Notes: generated from the letters alone by a model not told the origin. DNA of 64,000 nucleotides from Halorutilus salinus (GCF_026242195.1 NZ_RKLV01000002.1:124001-188000); one strand, 5' to 3'; counted from the first letter of the stretch, positions 8,453 to 17,022 are shown. Made by a program: numbers and translations.

Positions 8453-9103
8453 TTGAGGTCTGAGATACAGACTGTCCTAAGAGACACCCCTGTCGTATGC
8501 ATGGAGATTTCGGTGGAGGAAAGGCTAAAAATGTGCGATGCCCTTTGGTCTGACAAGGACTCCGGAGAAGAACCGAGCTCATATGAATGGCTTTCGGAAC
8601 CGGACGAAGTCAGAGACAAGATTCTTGAGAAGGTTAGACCGACCGAAGATGCAGGTAGCATACGTCTTGAACTTGAAAACAGAGAACTTGCCCTGCTCAG
8701 AGATGTTCTCCGGAAGTCGGGCTACAGGAGGGTTCGGGAAGAGATAATTAAGATTGCCAGACCCATCGAAGACATGAGCGGACAGACTCAGATCGATGCC
8801 TCTGTCAGAAAGGATGTCCTAGAAAACAAAGGCGGTGCATGCGTTGGGTGTGGGATGACAAAGCGAGAACACATAGACAAACATGACTGCCGTCTCCTAC
8901 TTTATCATGTCGTTGACTACTGTAGATTCAATAGACAAGAAGATGCCAATCGGCTCGATAATCTGATCCCTCTTTGCAGGGACTGCAACGAAGCGATAGA
9001 AGGAACTGAAAAAGAAGACTCTAAAAAAGGGGAGAATAACCACGAATCCGAAAATAAAGGAACGGCAGACAGATTACTTGCCAGGCGTTTCAACGGCTCT
9101 TGA
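8453..9103 (+). CDS. HNH-endonuclease-like protein, probably acquired
   Basis: A 216-residue protein with a C-terminal HNH-type zinc module: a CVGCG pair near residue 137, a KHDCRLLLYHVVDY segment supplying His residues, the Asn-containing DNLIPLCRDCN that closes the Cys4 site, then a charged tail. The N-terminal ~115 residues are helical and acidic and not recognised. The TTG at 8453 is supported by AAGGAGG eight nt upstream, a strong Shine-Dalgarno sequence unlike the leaderless starts of neighbours; the next in-frame ATG is at 8501. The gene is visibly richer in A+T and in AGA/AGG codons than its neighbours and borders a decayed IS element, suggesting transfer. It could be a homing, restriction or defence nuclease; no partner gene is visible. 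Confidence 0.7.
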   Translation: MRSEIQTVLRDTPVVCMEISVEERLKMCDALWSDKDSGEEPSSYEWLSEPDEVRDKILEKVRPTEDAGSIRLELENRELALLRDVLRKSGYRRVREEIIKIARPIEDMSGQTQIDASVRKDVLENKGGACVGCGMTKREHIDKHDCRLLLYHVVDYCRFNRQEDANRLDNLIPLCRDCNEAIEGTEKEDSKKGENNHESENKGTADRLLARRFNGS

Positions 9104-9104
9104 C

Positions 9105-9530
9105 ATCCTCACCCGCCTAAAGTCGGATGAATCCCACGTTGGGAATTTAAGATTTCCAACCGACACAACCTTATCAGGTGTTTCCACCGTTCGCGGTTAT
9201 ATCGGTTCGTGGCAGTGCCAAACAGCCGTTACTCCTACCTTCCGTAAGAAGATTCGGAGTTATCTTTTTCACCGTGCTTGATGGGAGTTTTACAGTACAC
9301 CTTTCAGGATGCACCTTCACAACCTCTTTCGGATACTGCCTCGTTACTTCGGGCGGACAAGCCGCTTCCGTAGGTCAGTTGACCTAACTACAACTAAATT
9401 CCTGACTGTATTAACACTAACGGTTAGTTGAATCGTTCGACGGATTCATCACCCGTTCAGAAATCGAAGGTTTCTGAGTAAGCAAATCTCTGATTTGGAT
9501 ACACCTAAAGGCGGGTGTATTCTCTTGTAC
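9105..9530 (-). mobile_element. decayed or non-autonomous IS200/IS605 (IS1341-type) element
   Basis: This A+T-richer, gene-free stretch is bounded by related stem-loop motifs: TCACCCGCCTAAAG near 9109-9122 and ACACCTAAAGGCGGGTGT near 9501-9518. Short inverted repeats also occur inside, for example TCAGAAA and TTTCTGA near 9457-9477. The layout resembles the terminal and guide-RNA-proximal sequences of haloarchaeal TnpB elements read on the minus strand, but no TnpB frame survives. It may be a miniature derivative mobilised in trans, or the untranslated 3' part of a deleted element. Boundaries are approximate. Confidence 0.45.
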
Positions 9531-9533
9531 TAT

Positions 9534-9800
9534 CTATAAATAACTATCAAAACCGCTCACAAATAAACGACGACTGACGAGGGCTACAGTATATACGAAG
9601 GCGGCTAGTGTAACGGTAACTACCATTGATAATTTTTGGATAACGTGGTCATTGTGCTTGTCGTGATATAGACATACCTCGGTTAGGGCTACCGGGTTCT
9701 CGCGAACTTGTCGAACGCGATCCTCCGTTACTTTCTTGTTTATCTCCAGTTCTTTCGGCAGCTCCGCCTCAAGACGTTCTGTTCCTGCGCGAGTATCGGC
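9534..9800 (-). pseudogene. fragment of an unrecognised membrane-protein gene
   Basis: An 88-codon frame ends at a TAG at 9534-9536 and is bounded upstream by a stop at 9801-9803. It has no plausible start codon in the first two thirds. The translation has a charged helical stretch (ELPKELEINKKVTEDRV) followed by one hydrophobic segment (MVVTVTLAAFVYTVALV) and a short basic tail. That organisation looks like the end of a real gene whose 5' part is lost. No family was recognised, and chance openness cannot be excluded. It lies between the decayed IS element and isocitrate lyase. Confidence 0.3.
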
Positions 9801-9837
9801 TCAGAAATGAACCGCAGAACGAAGGAAGTCAGCTACG

Positions 9838-10857
9838 TTAGTGTCCGTCTTCGCCGCCGAAGCCTTCGGACTCCTCGATACGTTCCTTCGCCGCGGGGTC
9901 GAACTCCGTCTCTATCTCCTGGTAACGGTCGGTGTTCGAAAGCTCGTGGTGGCTCTCGGTCGGATGTCCAATGTAGTCCTCTTCGAGGTCCCACTGAGCC
10001 TGCTCGTCGTTCTCGGCGAGGTTCTTGAAGTCCTCGTAGACCTTGTGCGCGCCGGCGTGGAGACCGAACAGCGTGATGAAGATGTACTTGTAGCCGAGGT
10101 CGCCGAGTTCCTGGAACGTGAGCGCGTCCTCCTGCTCGCTCCATTTGAACGAGGACGAGTAGTTGAACGCAAGCTTGAGGTCGGGGTGGGTCTCGTGTAT
10201 CGTCTCCGCGTACTCGACGGCGTCCTCGCGCGAGGGATCGGGCATCTCGGGCCAGACTATGTCGACGCCTGCGTCGGCGTACATACGTCCGCGTTCGAGA
10301 TGCTCCTCCCAGTCGCCGTTGGCGCTACCGTAAGCGTCGGTACGCGCGATGATGATGGTGTCCTCGTCCTGCTTGGCGTCGACGGCGGCGGAGAAACGTC
10401 CCTTCGCCGTGTCACGGTCGACGATCTGCTTGCCCGCGATATGTCCGCATCTCTTGGGCGTAACCTGATCCTCGATATGGACGGCGGCGACGCCAGCCTT
10501 CTCGTACTCACGGACAGCACGGCGGACGTTGTGGATTCCGCCGTATCCCGTGTCACAGTCGGCGACGACGGGGAGGTCGGTAGCCTCGACGATACGTTTG
10601 GCGTTCTCGACCATCTCTGTCATGTCGACGATTTCGAGGTCGGAGAAGCCGAACTGACCGAGAACCGTCGAGTAGCCCGACATGTACGCGGCGTCGTGCC
10701 CCGTCATCTCTGCGAGACGGGCGTCGAGAGCGTGGTACAGACCGGGTGCGAATACAAAGTCCTGCTCGTTAAGCTTCTCGCGTAGCTCGCGCGCCTTGTA
10801 GTTGTCAACGTCCCTGTACGTGTAGTCGTGTTCGTCGCGTCTTTCTCCTTCTGGCAT
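9838..10857 (-). CDS. aceA: isocitrate lyase
   Basis: A 339-residue enzyme of the ICL/PEP-mutase TIM-barrel superfamily. The decisive motif is KRCGH near residue 140, the signature loop of isocitrate lyase with its catalytic Cys; ADCDTGYGG (Mg2+ binding), VHIEDQ and IIARTDA are also present. It cleaves isocitrate to glyoxylate and succinate, letting the cell grow on acetyl-CoA without losing carbon; malate synthase for the second step is at 4.9-6.2 kb. The ATG at 10857 is clear. The SDR gene ends 77 nt upstream on the same strand, so read-through is possible. The nearest alternative, methylisocitrate lyase, is less likely given the linked malate synthase. Confidence 0.93.
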   Translation of the reverse strand: MPEGERRDEHDYTYRDVDNYKARELREKLNEQDFVFAPGLYHALDARLAEMTGHDAAYMSGYSTVLGQFGFSDLEIVDMTEMVENAKRIVEATDLPVVADCDTGYGGIHNVRRAVREYEKAGVAAVHIEDQVTPKRCGHIAGKQIVDRDTAKGRFSAAVDAKQDEDTIIIARTDAYGSANGDWEEHLERGRMYADAGVDIVWPEMPDPSREDAVEYAETIHETHPDLKLAFNYSSSFKWSEQEDALTFQELGDLGYKYIFITLFGLHAGAHKVYEDFKNLAENDEQAQWDLEEDYIGHPTESHHELSNTDRYQEIETEFDPAAKERIEESEGFGGEDGH

Positions 10858-10934
10858 GAGTCATCTGTCAGTTTGAATAATGCAGGTTTAAGCTAATCGG
10901 TTCGGGACGAGCATGGGAAGCCGTGACAACCGCC

Positions 10935-11675
10935 CTATCCGCGCATACCGCCGTTGATACCGAGTATCTGACCCGTCATGTACGCCGAGTCACGCGACGC
11001 GAGGAAACGTACGATACCCGTCAGATCCTCGACTTCCGCGAAACGTCCGAGGGGTATACGGTCGCGTATCTTCTCCTTCACACCCTCGTCGACCTTTTCG
11101 AGCATGTCGGTGCTCGTGAACCCCACCGCGACGCAGTTTGCGGTCGAGTTCGACGCGGCGAGTTCGAGCGCGAGCGTCCGTGTAAAGCCGAAAAGTCCGC
11201 TCTCCGCGGCGGTGAAGTTCGCCTGTCCGTAGTTTCCGCGTTGCGCCATCACGCTCGATACGTTGATTAGGCGTCCGTTCGACGATACGGAGATATCGTT
11301 GAAGAACGCCTTGGTGGCGTTGAAAGCGCCGCCGAGGTTGGTGTCGACGACACGATCCCAGTCCTCGCGTTCCATGTTTACGAACTTTCTGTCGACCGAG
11401 ACACCCGCGTTGTTTACGAGAACGTCCGCGCCGCCGTACTCGTCACGTACCTCGTCGCGTACCGTGCGCATGTCGTCGAGATCGGAAACGTCACCCTGTA
11501 CGGCGATAGCGTCGCCTTCGCCCGCGTTGATCTCGTCGACGACCTCGCGCGCCTCCTCCTCGCTCTCGTTGTAGTTGACGGCGACGCTCGCGCCGCGGCG
11601 TCCGAGATCGAGCGCTATCCCCCGTCCGATACCCCGCGATGCCCCCGTTACGACACAGACCTGTCTTTCGACCAT
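10935..11675 (-). CDS. FabG/PhaB-like short-chain dehydrogenase with altered catalytic motif
   Basis: A 246-residue classical SDR of the FabG/acetoacetyl-CoA reductase type. The cofactor loop TGASRGIG, the NNAG motif and the INVSSV strand carrying the catalytic Ser (Ser141) are intact, and the C-terminus ends in the usual GGM. The YxxxK catalytic pair is replaced: the segment reads GQANFTAAESG, so Tyr becomes Phe154 and Lys becomes Glu158. Known SDRs need both residues for hydride transfer, so this protein may be inactive, regulatory or use different chemistry. The ATG at 11675 is preferred over a GTG at 11693. Position upstream of aceA hints at a role in acetyl-CoA or polyhydroxyalkanoate metabolism, which is inference only. 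Confidence 0.82.
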   Translation of the reverse strand: MVERQVCVVTGASRGIGRGIALDLGRRGASVAVNYNESEEEAREVVDEINAGEGDAIAVQGDVSDLDDMRTVRDEVRDEYGGADVLVNNAGVSVDRKFVNMEREDWDRVVDTNLGGAFNATKAFFNDISVSSNGRLINVSSVMAQRGNYGQANFTAAESGLFGFTRTLALELAASNSTANCVAVGFTSTDMLEKVDEGVKEKIRDRIPLGRFAEVEDLTGIVRFLASRDSAYMTGQILGINGGMRG

Positions 11676-11725
11676 GGGGGAGACACGCGCCACGGACGCA
11701 AAACTCTTTGTCCGGTTCGAAAACC

Positions 11726-11732
11726 GCTTATG
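11726..11732 (+). promoter_or_regulatory. TATA-like element of the gatCA operon
   Basis: CGCTTATG lies about 22-28 nt before the gatC ATG at 11754, fitting a leaderless or near-leaderless archaeal promoter. Confidence 0.5.
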
Positions 11733-11753
11733 CCTGCACCTTCATCTCGCACC

Positions 11754-12038
11754 ATGGAAGACACCGAACGCATAGACTCAGAAGACGTCGAACACGTCGC
11801 CGAACTCGCGCGTGTACGTCTCACCGACGACGAAGCCGAGGGTTTCGTCGACGGCTTTAACGACGTTCTCGGCTACTTCGAGACGCTCGACGACGTACCT
11901 GACGACGTTGAGGCAGAGGATGATTACCAGAACGTACTGCGCGCCGACGAACCCGAACCGTCGCTGTCGCAGGAAGAGGCGCTGAGCAACGCCGACGGAA
12001 CCGAGGAAGGCTACTTCGTAGGACCTAGCGTATCATGA
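11754..12038 (+). CDS. gatC: aspartyl/glutamyl-tRNA amidotransferase subunit C
   Basis: A 94-residue GatC. The N-terminus has the conserved helix VEHVAELARVRLTDDEAEGF, followed by LGYFETLDDVPDDVE and the C-terminal extended segment with LRADEPEPSLSQEEAL, all characteristic of the subunit that wraps around GatA. With GatA and GatB (not in this window) it converts Glu-tRNA(Gln) to Gln-tRNA(Gln), and often Asp-tRNA(Asn) to Asn-tRNA(Asn). The ATG at 11754 is preferred over an upstream in-frame ATG at 11730 because the TATA-like element overlaps the latter. The stop overlaps the gatA start by 4 nt (ATGA), so the two are translationally coupled. Confidence 0.93.
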   Translation: MEDTERIDSEDVEHVAELARVRLTDDEAEGFVDGFNDVLGYFETLDDVPDDVEAEDDYQNVLRADEPEPSLSQEEALSNADGTEEGYFVGPSVS

Positions 12039-13312
12039 GCGCGAGCGACGACCTGAACGCCTTCGTAACCCGGTGCGACCTCGGGGGCGGTGACGGACCC
12101 CTCGACGACCTGACCGTGGGGGTTAAGGACAACATCTCCACCGAGGGGGTCGAGACCACCTGCGGTTCGAAGGTTCTCGAAGGCTACGAACCTCCGTACG
12201 ACGCGACCGCCGTCGAACGACTCAAGGACGCCGGGGCGCGTATCGTCGGCAAGACCAACATGGACGAGTTCGGTATGGGGACGACGACGGAGACGAGCGC
12301 ACACGGGGCGACACGTAACCCGGTCGACACCGACCATGTCCCCGGCGGGTCGTCGGGCGGGAGCGCGGCGGCGGTCGCTTCGGGAGACGTTGACGCCGCG
12401 CTCGGCACGGACACGGGCGGTTCGGTACGTTGCCCCGCGGCGTTCTGCGGTGTCGTGGGTCTGAAGCCGACGTACGGTCTCGTCTCGCGTTACGGTCTCA
12501 TCGCTTACGCCAACTCGCTCGAAACCGTCGGACCCATGGCGCGCGACGTAGAGACGACGGCGCGCGTCCTTGACGTAATTGCGGGCGAGGACGACCGCGA
12601 CGGCACGTGTAACGCCGAAACCGACGACTACGCCGCCGCTGTCGAACAGCCGACGGGCGATGTAACCGTAGCGGTTCCCGACGAACTCGTAGGCGAGGGC
12701 GTCGATGAAGGCGTACGCGGGACTTTCGACGACGCACTCGGTACGCTCCGCGACGAGGGCGCTACCGTGCGTGAGGTCTCGATGCCGAGCCTCGAAAAGG
12801 CGCTCGCGGCGTACTACGTTATAGCGATGGGCGAGGCGTCGTCCAACCTCGCGCGTTTCGACGGCGTCCGTTACGGACCCGGCGGCGAGGGCGACGGCTG
12901 GAACGAGGCTTTTGCGGACGCACGCGCCCGCTTCGGCGACGAGGTGAAACGCCGTGTCATGCTCGGCACGTACGCCCTGAGCGAGGGCTACTACGGCGAC
13001 TACTACGACAAGGCGCAGAACGCGCGCGCTCTTGTACGGCGCGACTTTGAGGCGGTTCTCGACGAGGCGGACGTCGTCGCCTCACCCACGATGCCTATCA
13101 CGCCGTTCGAGATAGGCGAGGCGCTTGACGACCCCCTGCAGATGTACCTCGCCGACGCCAACACGACGCCCGTCAACCTCGCGGGGGTTCCGTCGGTCAG
13201 CGTACCCGCGGGGCGCGCCGACGACCTACCCGTCGGTCTACAGCTAACCGCGGGGCGTTTCGAGGAGAAAAAGCTCCTCCGCGTCGCGCGTGGTTTCGAG
13301 AAGGCACGGTAG
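12035..13312 (+). CDS. gatA: Glu-tRNA(Gln) amidotransferase subunit A
   Basis: A 425-residue amidase-signature protein. The Ser-cisSer-Lys triad is visible: Lys31 in VGVKDN, the Ser pair at 106-107 in PGGSSGGS, and Ser130 in DTGGSVRCPA, with spacings of 75 and 24 residues as in characterised GatA proteins. It hydrolyses glutamine and delivers ammonia to the activated tRNA-bound glutamate in GatB. The N-terminus is shorter than in bacterial GatA, as is usual in haloarchaea. The gene is coupled to gatC by an ATGA overlap, and the DUF99 gene begins at the next base after its stop, forming a three-gene operon. Confidence 0.94.
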   Translation: MSASDDLNAFVTRCDLGGGDGPLDDLTVGVKDNISTEGVETTCGSKVLEGYEPPYDATAVERLKDAGARIVGKTNMDEFGMGTTTETSAHGATRNPVDTDHVPGGSSGGSAAAVASGDVDAALGTDTGGSVRCPAAFCGVVGLKPTYGLVSRYGLIAYANSLETVGPMARDVETTARVLDVIAGEDDRDGTCNAETDDYAAAVEQPTGDVTVAVPDELVGEGVDEGVRGTFDDALGTLRDEGATVREVSMPSLEKALAAYYVIAMGEASSNLARFDGVRYGPGGEGDGWNEAFADARARFGDEVKRRVMLGTYALSEGYYGDYYDKAQNARALVRRDFEAVLDEADVVASPTMPITPFEIGEALDDPLQMYLADANTTPVNLAGVPSVSVPAGRADDLPVGLQLTAGRFEEKKLLRVARGFEKAR

Positions 13313-13867
13313 ATGAAGGAGGGCGCACGCGCCCTCGGCGTCGCCGAGTCTTACCGCGGCACGAGCGGCGACTCGTACCTCGCGGGTGCCGTCGTCCGCG
13401 CATCCCGCACCGTCGACGGCTTGGCGTTCACGACCACAGACATCGGCGGTACCGACGCGACCGAAGCCGTCGTCCGCCTCTACGACCGCGCCGACCGCGA
13501 AGACGTACGTCTTATACTCCTCTCCGGCGTCGCCCTTTCGTGGTACAGCATCGTCGACCTGAGCGCCGTCCACCAAACGACCGGCGTACCCGTCGTCTCC
13601 GTGACGTACGAGGAGAGCGACGGCTTGGGCGACGATCTCCGTGACGAGTTTGACGGCGACGCGCTTGAACAACGTCTGTCCATCTACGACTCGTTACCCG
13701 AACGCCGACACGTACCCGTCGGCGGAAACGATCTGTACGTCCGTTCCGTCGGTGTCCCCGACAACCGCGCCGACGGGCAGGTACGCGGCTTCACGTACGA
13801 CGGAAGACCCGAACCCGCGCGTGTCGCACACCTCGCCGCGCGTGCACTCCTCGGCTTCGAGGACTGA
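13313..13867 (+). CDS. DUF99 / UPF0215 family protein
   Basis: A 184-residue archaeal protein of the DUF99 family, structurally related to endonuclease V. The family blocks are present: an N-terminal KEGARALGVAES, GLAFTTTDIGGTDATEAVVRL, LILLSGVALSWYSIVDL and PVVSVTYEESDG. No nuclease activity has been established for DUF99 and its role is unknown, though the fold suggests nucleic-acid or nucleotide interaction. The start codon abuts the gatA stop, so it is expressed with gatCA, and a uracil-DNA glycosylase follows 48 nt later on the same strand. Confidence 0.88.
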   Translation: MKEGARALGVAESYRGTSGDSYLAGAVVRASRTVDGLAFTTTDIGGTDATEAVVRLYDRADREDVRLILLSGVALSWYSIVDLSAVHQTTGVPVVSVTYEESDGLGDDLRDEFDGDALEQRLSIYDSLPERRHVPVGGNDLYVRSVGVPDNRADGQVRGFTYDGRPEPARVAHLAARALLGFED

Positions 13868-13915
13868 TACGTCTCGACACCGAAGCCTCTTTGAAACGCG
13901 GAGACAAGCCGACGT

Positions 13916-14461
13916 ATGGAGTACACCGTCGACGCGTGCGACCGTTGCGACAGCCTCGTGGAAAGCCGTTCACGTATCGTCAACGGCGTCGGCGACGGTT
14001 CGCTCGGCGTCGTCTTCGTCGGCGAGGCACCCGGCGCGGACGAGGACGAACAGGGCGAGCCTTTCGTCGGGAGAAGCGGCGGGATTCTTACCGAGAAGCT
14101 CAACGACCTCGGCGTATCGCGCGACGAGGTACGTATCACCAACTCCGTACGTTGCAGACCTCCCGACAACCGTGATCCGCACGTCGGCGAACTCGAAAGC
14201 TGTCGTCCGTACCTCGTCGCCGAGATAGACACGTACGACCCCGATGTCGTATGTACGCTCGGAAGGGTTCCGACAACAAACCTCGTCGACGGTGTCACGG
14301 CTATGCGCGACGTTGTCGGCGACGAACTCCGTACCCGACTCGGCGCGAAGGAACGTACTGTCGTACCGTGCTACCACCCCGCGGCGATGCTCTACGACCG
14401 ATCGAAGGAGGGGGTCATAGACGAGACGCTGGGGCGCGTCGTCGAACTCGCGCGGTCATAG
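13916..14461 (+). CDS. uracil-DNA glycosylase, family 4-like (4Fe-4S)
   Basis: A 181-residue UDG. Motif A is GEAPGADEDEQGEPFVGRSG (near residue 36), and motif B is CYHPAAMLYD near the C-terminus. Cysteines in CDRCDSL, SVRCRPPDNRD and ELESCRPY are placed to hold the iron-sulfur cluster of family 4 enzymes. It removes uracil arising from cytosine deamination and starts base-excision repair. It lies just before PolX (opposite strand), a repair polymerase, and its last bases overlap the convergent Mut7-C gene by 6 nt. The ATG at 13916 is the first plausible start. Confidence 0.9.
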   Translation: MEYTVDACDRCDSLVESRSRIVNGVGDGSLGVVFVGEAPGADEDEQGEPFVGRSGGILTEKLNDLGVSRDEVRITNSVRCRPPDNRDPHVGELESCRPYLVAEIDTYDPDVVCTLGRVPTTNLVDGVTAMRDVVGDELRTRLGAKERTVVPCYHPAAMLYDRSKEGVIDETLGRVVELARS

Positions 14462-14899
14462 CTCCTCCAACCTCCGGCGGAGATCATCCCAGTGAGAGCC
14501 TTTCCAGTACGTCTTTCCGCAGTCGTCGCACCGCCACGCTCGCTCTACGTCGTCGGGTACGTCGTCGGCTTCCGTGTCCGTCTCCGACAGACCGCCGTTG
14601 CAGTCGGAGCACCGGCGCGGTTCGTCGAGTTCGAACGTCACGCCCGTTTGGCGTAGTTCGCGCACCTGCTCGCCCACCTCCTTCGACCTGACGAGCACAC
14701 CGTCCGTACGTTCCGCGAGTTCCACGTCACGCGTCACGAGGGTTCTTCGCGTCGCGTCGACGAGTTCGGCTACCTCTTCGTCGTCCACCGCCCCTTCGTC
14801 AGGGGCGTAAACGGCGTCGAGACCCGCCATACGCATGTACGTCGTCAGCTTTCCGAGCATCGCGTCCGTCACGAAGCCTTCCGTACAGTCGTCAGCCAT
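14456..14899 (-). CDS. Mut7-C RNase-domain protein (DUF82) with zinc ribbon
   Basis: A 147-residue protein made of a PIN-like Mut7-C domain (FVTDAMLGKLTTYMRMAG at the N-terminus, then RRTLVTRDVELAER with acidic PIN-type residues) and a C-terminal zinc ribbon with two Cys pairs (CSDCNGG and CDDCGKTYW), ending in the typical KGSHWDDL. Archaeal members are predicted RNases of unknown substrate. The ATG at 14899 is chosen; it lies 8 nt inside the end of polX, so the genes are coupled. Confidence 0.88.
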   Translation of the reverse strand: MADDCTEGFVTDAMLGKLTTYMRMAGLDAVYAPDEGAVDDEEVAELVDATRRTLVTRDVELAERTDGVLVRSKEVGEQVRELRQTGVTFELDEPRRCSDCNGGLSETDTEADDVPDDVERAWRCDDCGKTYWKGSHWDDLRRRLEEL

Positions 14900-16580
14900 C
14901 GAGCCAGTCTTCGAGTTCGTCCGCAGTCCGCGTGTTGAGTACGTCTTCGACTTCCGCCCATCCACGGCGTGCCGTCCAGACGCCGTACTTGACGTATCCG
15001 TACTCGCCCGGCGCGTGGGCGTCGGTGTTGACTGCGACGGGTACGCCGTGTTCGACGCACCGGCGCACCTGCGTGTCGCGTATATCGAGGCGTCGCGGGT
15101 TGGCGTTGAGTTCGAGCGCGACACCCTCGTCTTCGGCGGCGTCGAGGACCGCGTCGAAGTCGTACCCGTACCCCTCTCGGCTGTTGATCAGCCTCCCCGA
15201 CGGATGCCCTAGGATATCCACACCGTCGTGACGTACCGCGGATACGAGCCGTTCGGTCGCTTCTTCCTTCGCCATATCCATACCGGTGTGTACGGACGCC
15301 ACGACGACGTCGAGTTGGGAGAGCGTACCGTCGGAGACATCGAGGCTTCCGTCCTTCAGAACGTTCGCCTCCGCACCCGAAAAGAGACGTACGTCCGTAT
15401 CTTCGCCGAGCGCCCGCACGTCGTCGGCGAGCGTCAGGAGTTCGTCGTCCGAAAGACCGCCGACGACACCGAGAGCCTCCGTATGTTCGGTAACGGCGAG
15501 GTAGTCGAGTCCCTTCTCCTCGGCACCCGCTACCATCCTCTCCAAAGTCGCTCCGCCGTCAGTCCGGGACGTGTGGCTGTGAAGCTCTCCGCGTACGTCT
15601 TCGACGTTTACGAGATCGGGGAGCGTACCGTCGCGCGCCACCTCTACCTCGCCGCGATCCTCGCGCATCTCCGGCGGGATGTAACCCATGCCGAGCGCGT
15701 CGTAGACCTCCTCCTCCGTCTCCCCCGCGACGCGTTCGCCCGTCTCGGCGTCCCAGACACCGTACTCGTTGAGCTTCAGACCCTCGCCGACCGCGACATC
15801 GCGTGTCTTTACGTTGTGCTTCTTCGAACCCGTGAAGTACTGGAGCGCCGCGCCGAACTCGTCTTCCTCGACGAGATGTAGGTCGACCTCCTCGCCGTCG
15901 CGCCGGAAGCTCGTCTTACGATCCCCTTTCTGCACCAGCTCTACGTCCCTGTCGGCGAAGGCGTCTGCGGTCGCCTCGCGGTCGTCGGAGACGACGACTA
16001 TATCTATATCGCCGGTCGTCTCCTTCCTTCTCCGTACGCTACCCGCCGCAACCGCACGTTCGACGCCGACGACGCCCTCGACGGTTTCGACGAGTTCGCG
16101 CGCCCTCGGAACCGACTCGCCGAGGGGCGTACGTTCGCCCGCCTCACGCGCAAACGGGATACCGTCAAGTATGTTTTCCTCCGTCTTCTCGCCGAAGCCG
16201 GTCACGTTCCGTATACGTCCGTCGCGCCCCGCCTCTTCGAGTTCGTCGAGGTCGGTAACACCGAGGGCGTCGTATAGCTTGCCGACGGTCTTCGGACCCA
16301 CGCCCTCGACACGCGTCAAAGCCTCCATCTCGACCGGTGTCTCATCACGTAGCTCTTCGAGTTCCTCGACGCGTCCCGTCTCACGGAACTCGTCTATCTT
16401 TGACGCGATCGCGTCGCCGACATCGGGTATCCCCTTGGGCTGTTCGAGCGCGTCGCGCGACGTATCGCGCACCGACTCGGCGGCGTTCCTGTACGCGCGC
16501 GGCTTGTATTCGACGCCCTTGGCTTCGAGACGGTCGGCGAACTCATCGAGCATCCCGGCTACGGCTTCCCTCTCCGTCAT
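14892..16580 (-). CDS. polX: DNA polymerase/3'-5' exonuclease PolX
   Basis: A 562-residue family X polymerase fused to a PHP domain. In order: an N-terminal 8-kDa-like and fingers region with helix-hairpin-helix motifs (VEGVGPKTVGKLYDALG and VTGFGEKTEENIL), the nucleotidyltransferase palm with AAGSVRRRKETTGDIDIVV (catalytic Asp pair) and DLHLVEEDE, then the PHP phosphoesterase with ELHSHTSRTDGG, VTEHTE, VASVHTG, ILGHPSGR and VNTDAHAP. PolX fills short gaps and removes damaged 3' ends in base-excision repair. The ATG at 16580 overlaps the DUF5788 stop (ATGA) and is preferred over a start at 16634. Confidence 0.94.
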   Translation of the reverse strand: MTEREAVAGMLDEFADRLEAKGVEYKPRAYRNAAESVRDTSRDALEQPKGIPDVGDAIASKIDEFRETGRVEELEELRDETPVEMEALTRVEGVGPKTVGKLYDALGVTDLDELEEAGRDGRIRNVTGFGEKTEENILDGIPFAREAGERTPLGESVPRARELVETVEGVVGVERAVAAGSVRRRKETTGDIDIVVVSDDREATADAFADRDVELVQKGDRKTSFRRDGEEVDLHLVEEDEFGAALQYFTGSKKHNVKTRDVAVGEGLKLNEYGVWDAETGERVAGETEEEVYDALGMGYIPPEMREDRGEVEVARDGTLPDLVNVEDVRGELHSHTSRTDGGATLERMVAGAEEKGLDYLAVTEHTEALGVVGGLSDDELLTLADDVRALGEDTDVRLFSGAEANVLKDGSLDVSDGTLSQLDVVVASVHTGMDMAKEEATERLVSAVRHDGVDILGHPSGRLINSREGYGYDFDAVLDAAEDEGVALELNANPRRLDIRDTQVRRCVEHGVPVAVNTDAHAPGEYGYVKYGVWTARRGWAEVEDVLNTRTADELEDWLDG

Positions 16581-16993
16581 AGACGGCTGTCGTCCCCGTC
16601 GCGTCCCTTCACCTTCTTTACGAAGCTCTGCCATCTCTTGGCGTCCGCCTTCTCCTTCGCCTGCGCCTCCGCCTCGATCCCCTCACCCGTCCCCTGAAGA
16701 ACGTTCAGGGCGCGGTCGATACCTGCGACGCGTTCGACTATCTCCTCCCCTTCGTCGTACGTCATATCTTCGTCACGTATCTCGTCGAGGAGCGCGTTCC
16801 GTCTCCGTCGGAGTAGCTTCTTCTTTTCCTTGATATCGTCACCGTCCGTATCACCCGCGCGCGCCTCAAAGACGTACTCGGCGAGCGCCAGCTCCTTGCC
16901 GTCGAGTTCGACGGTTTGGGGTATACGGACGCCCACGGAGGCGCTGTCACGGTCGGCACGGTCGAGTAGAGCCTCGCGTTCGTACTCCTTCAT
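16577..16993 (-). CDS. DUF5788 family protein
   Basis: A 138-residue haloarchaeal protein of unknown function: a short N-terminal helix (KEYEREALLDRADRD), a small beta region (VGVRIPQTVELDGKEL) and a long charged helical C-terminus with Arg/Lys clusters (KEKKKLLRRRRNALLDEI), likely a coiled coil. Two ATGs are possible, 17026 and 16993. The upstream one sits inside CTTTATGC, which looks like the TATA box about 30 nt before 16993, so 16993 is chosen. Translational coupling to polX suggests a link to repair, but no motif shows it. Confidence 0.8.
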   Translation of the reverse strand: MKEYEREALLDRADRDSASVGVRIPQTVELDGKELALAEYVFEARAGDTDGDDIKEKKKLLRRRRNALLDEIRDEDMTYDEGEEIVERVAGIDRALNVLQGTGEGIEAEAQAKEKADAKRWQSFVKKVKGRDGDDSRL

Positions 16994-17022
16994 CGTCCCG
17001 TCTACGCACCCCGTCTCCTTAA

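Noticed and set aside
9078-9387. Overlapping 67-69 codon frames between the HNH gene and aceA
   Set aside because: They lack start signals and family similarity, and overlap the decayed element's non-coding structure.
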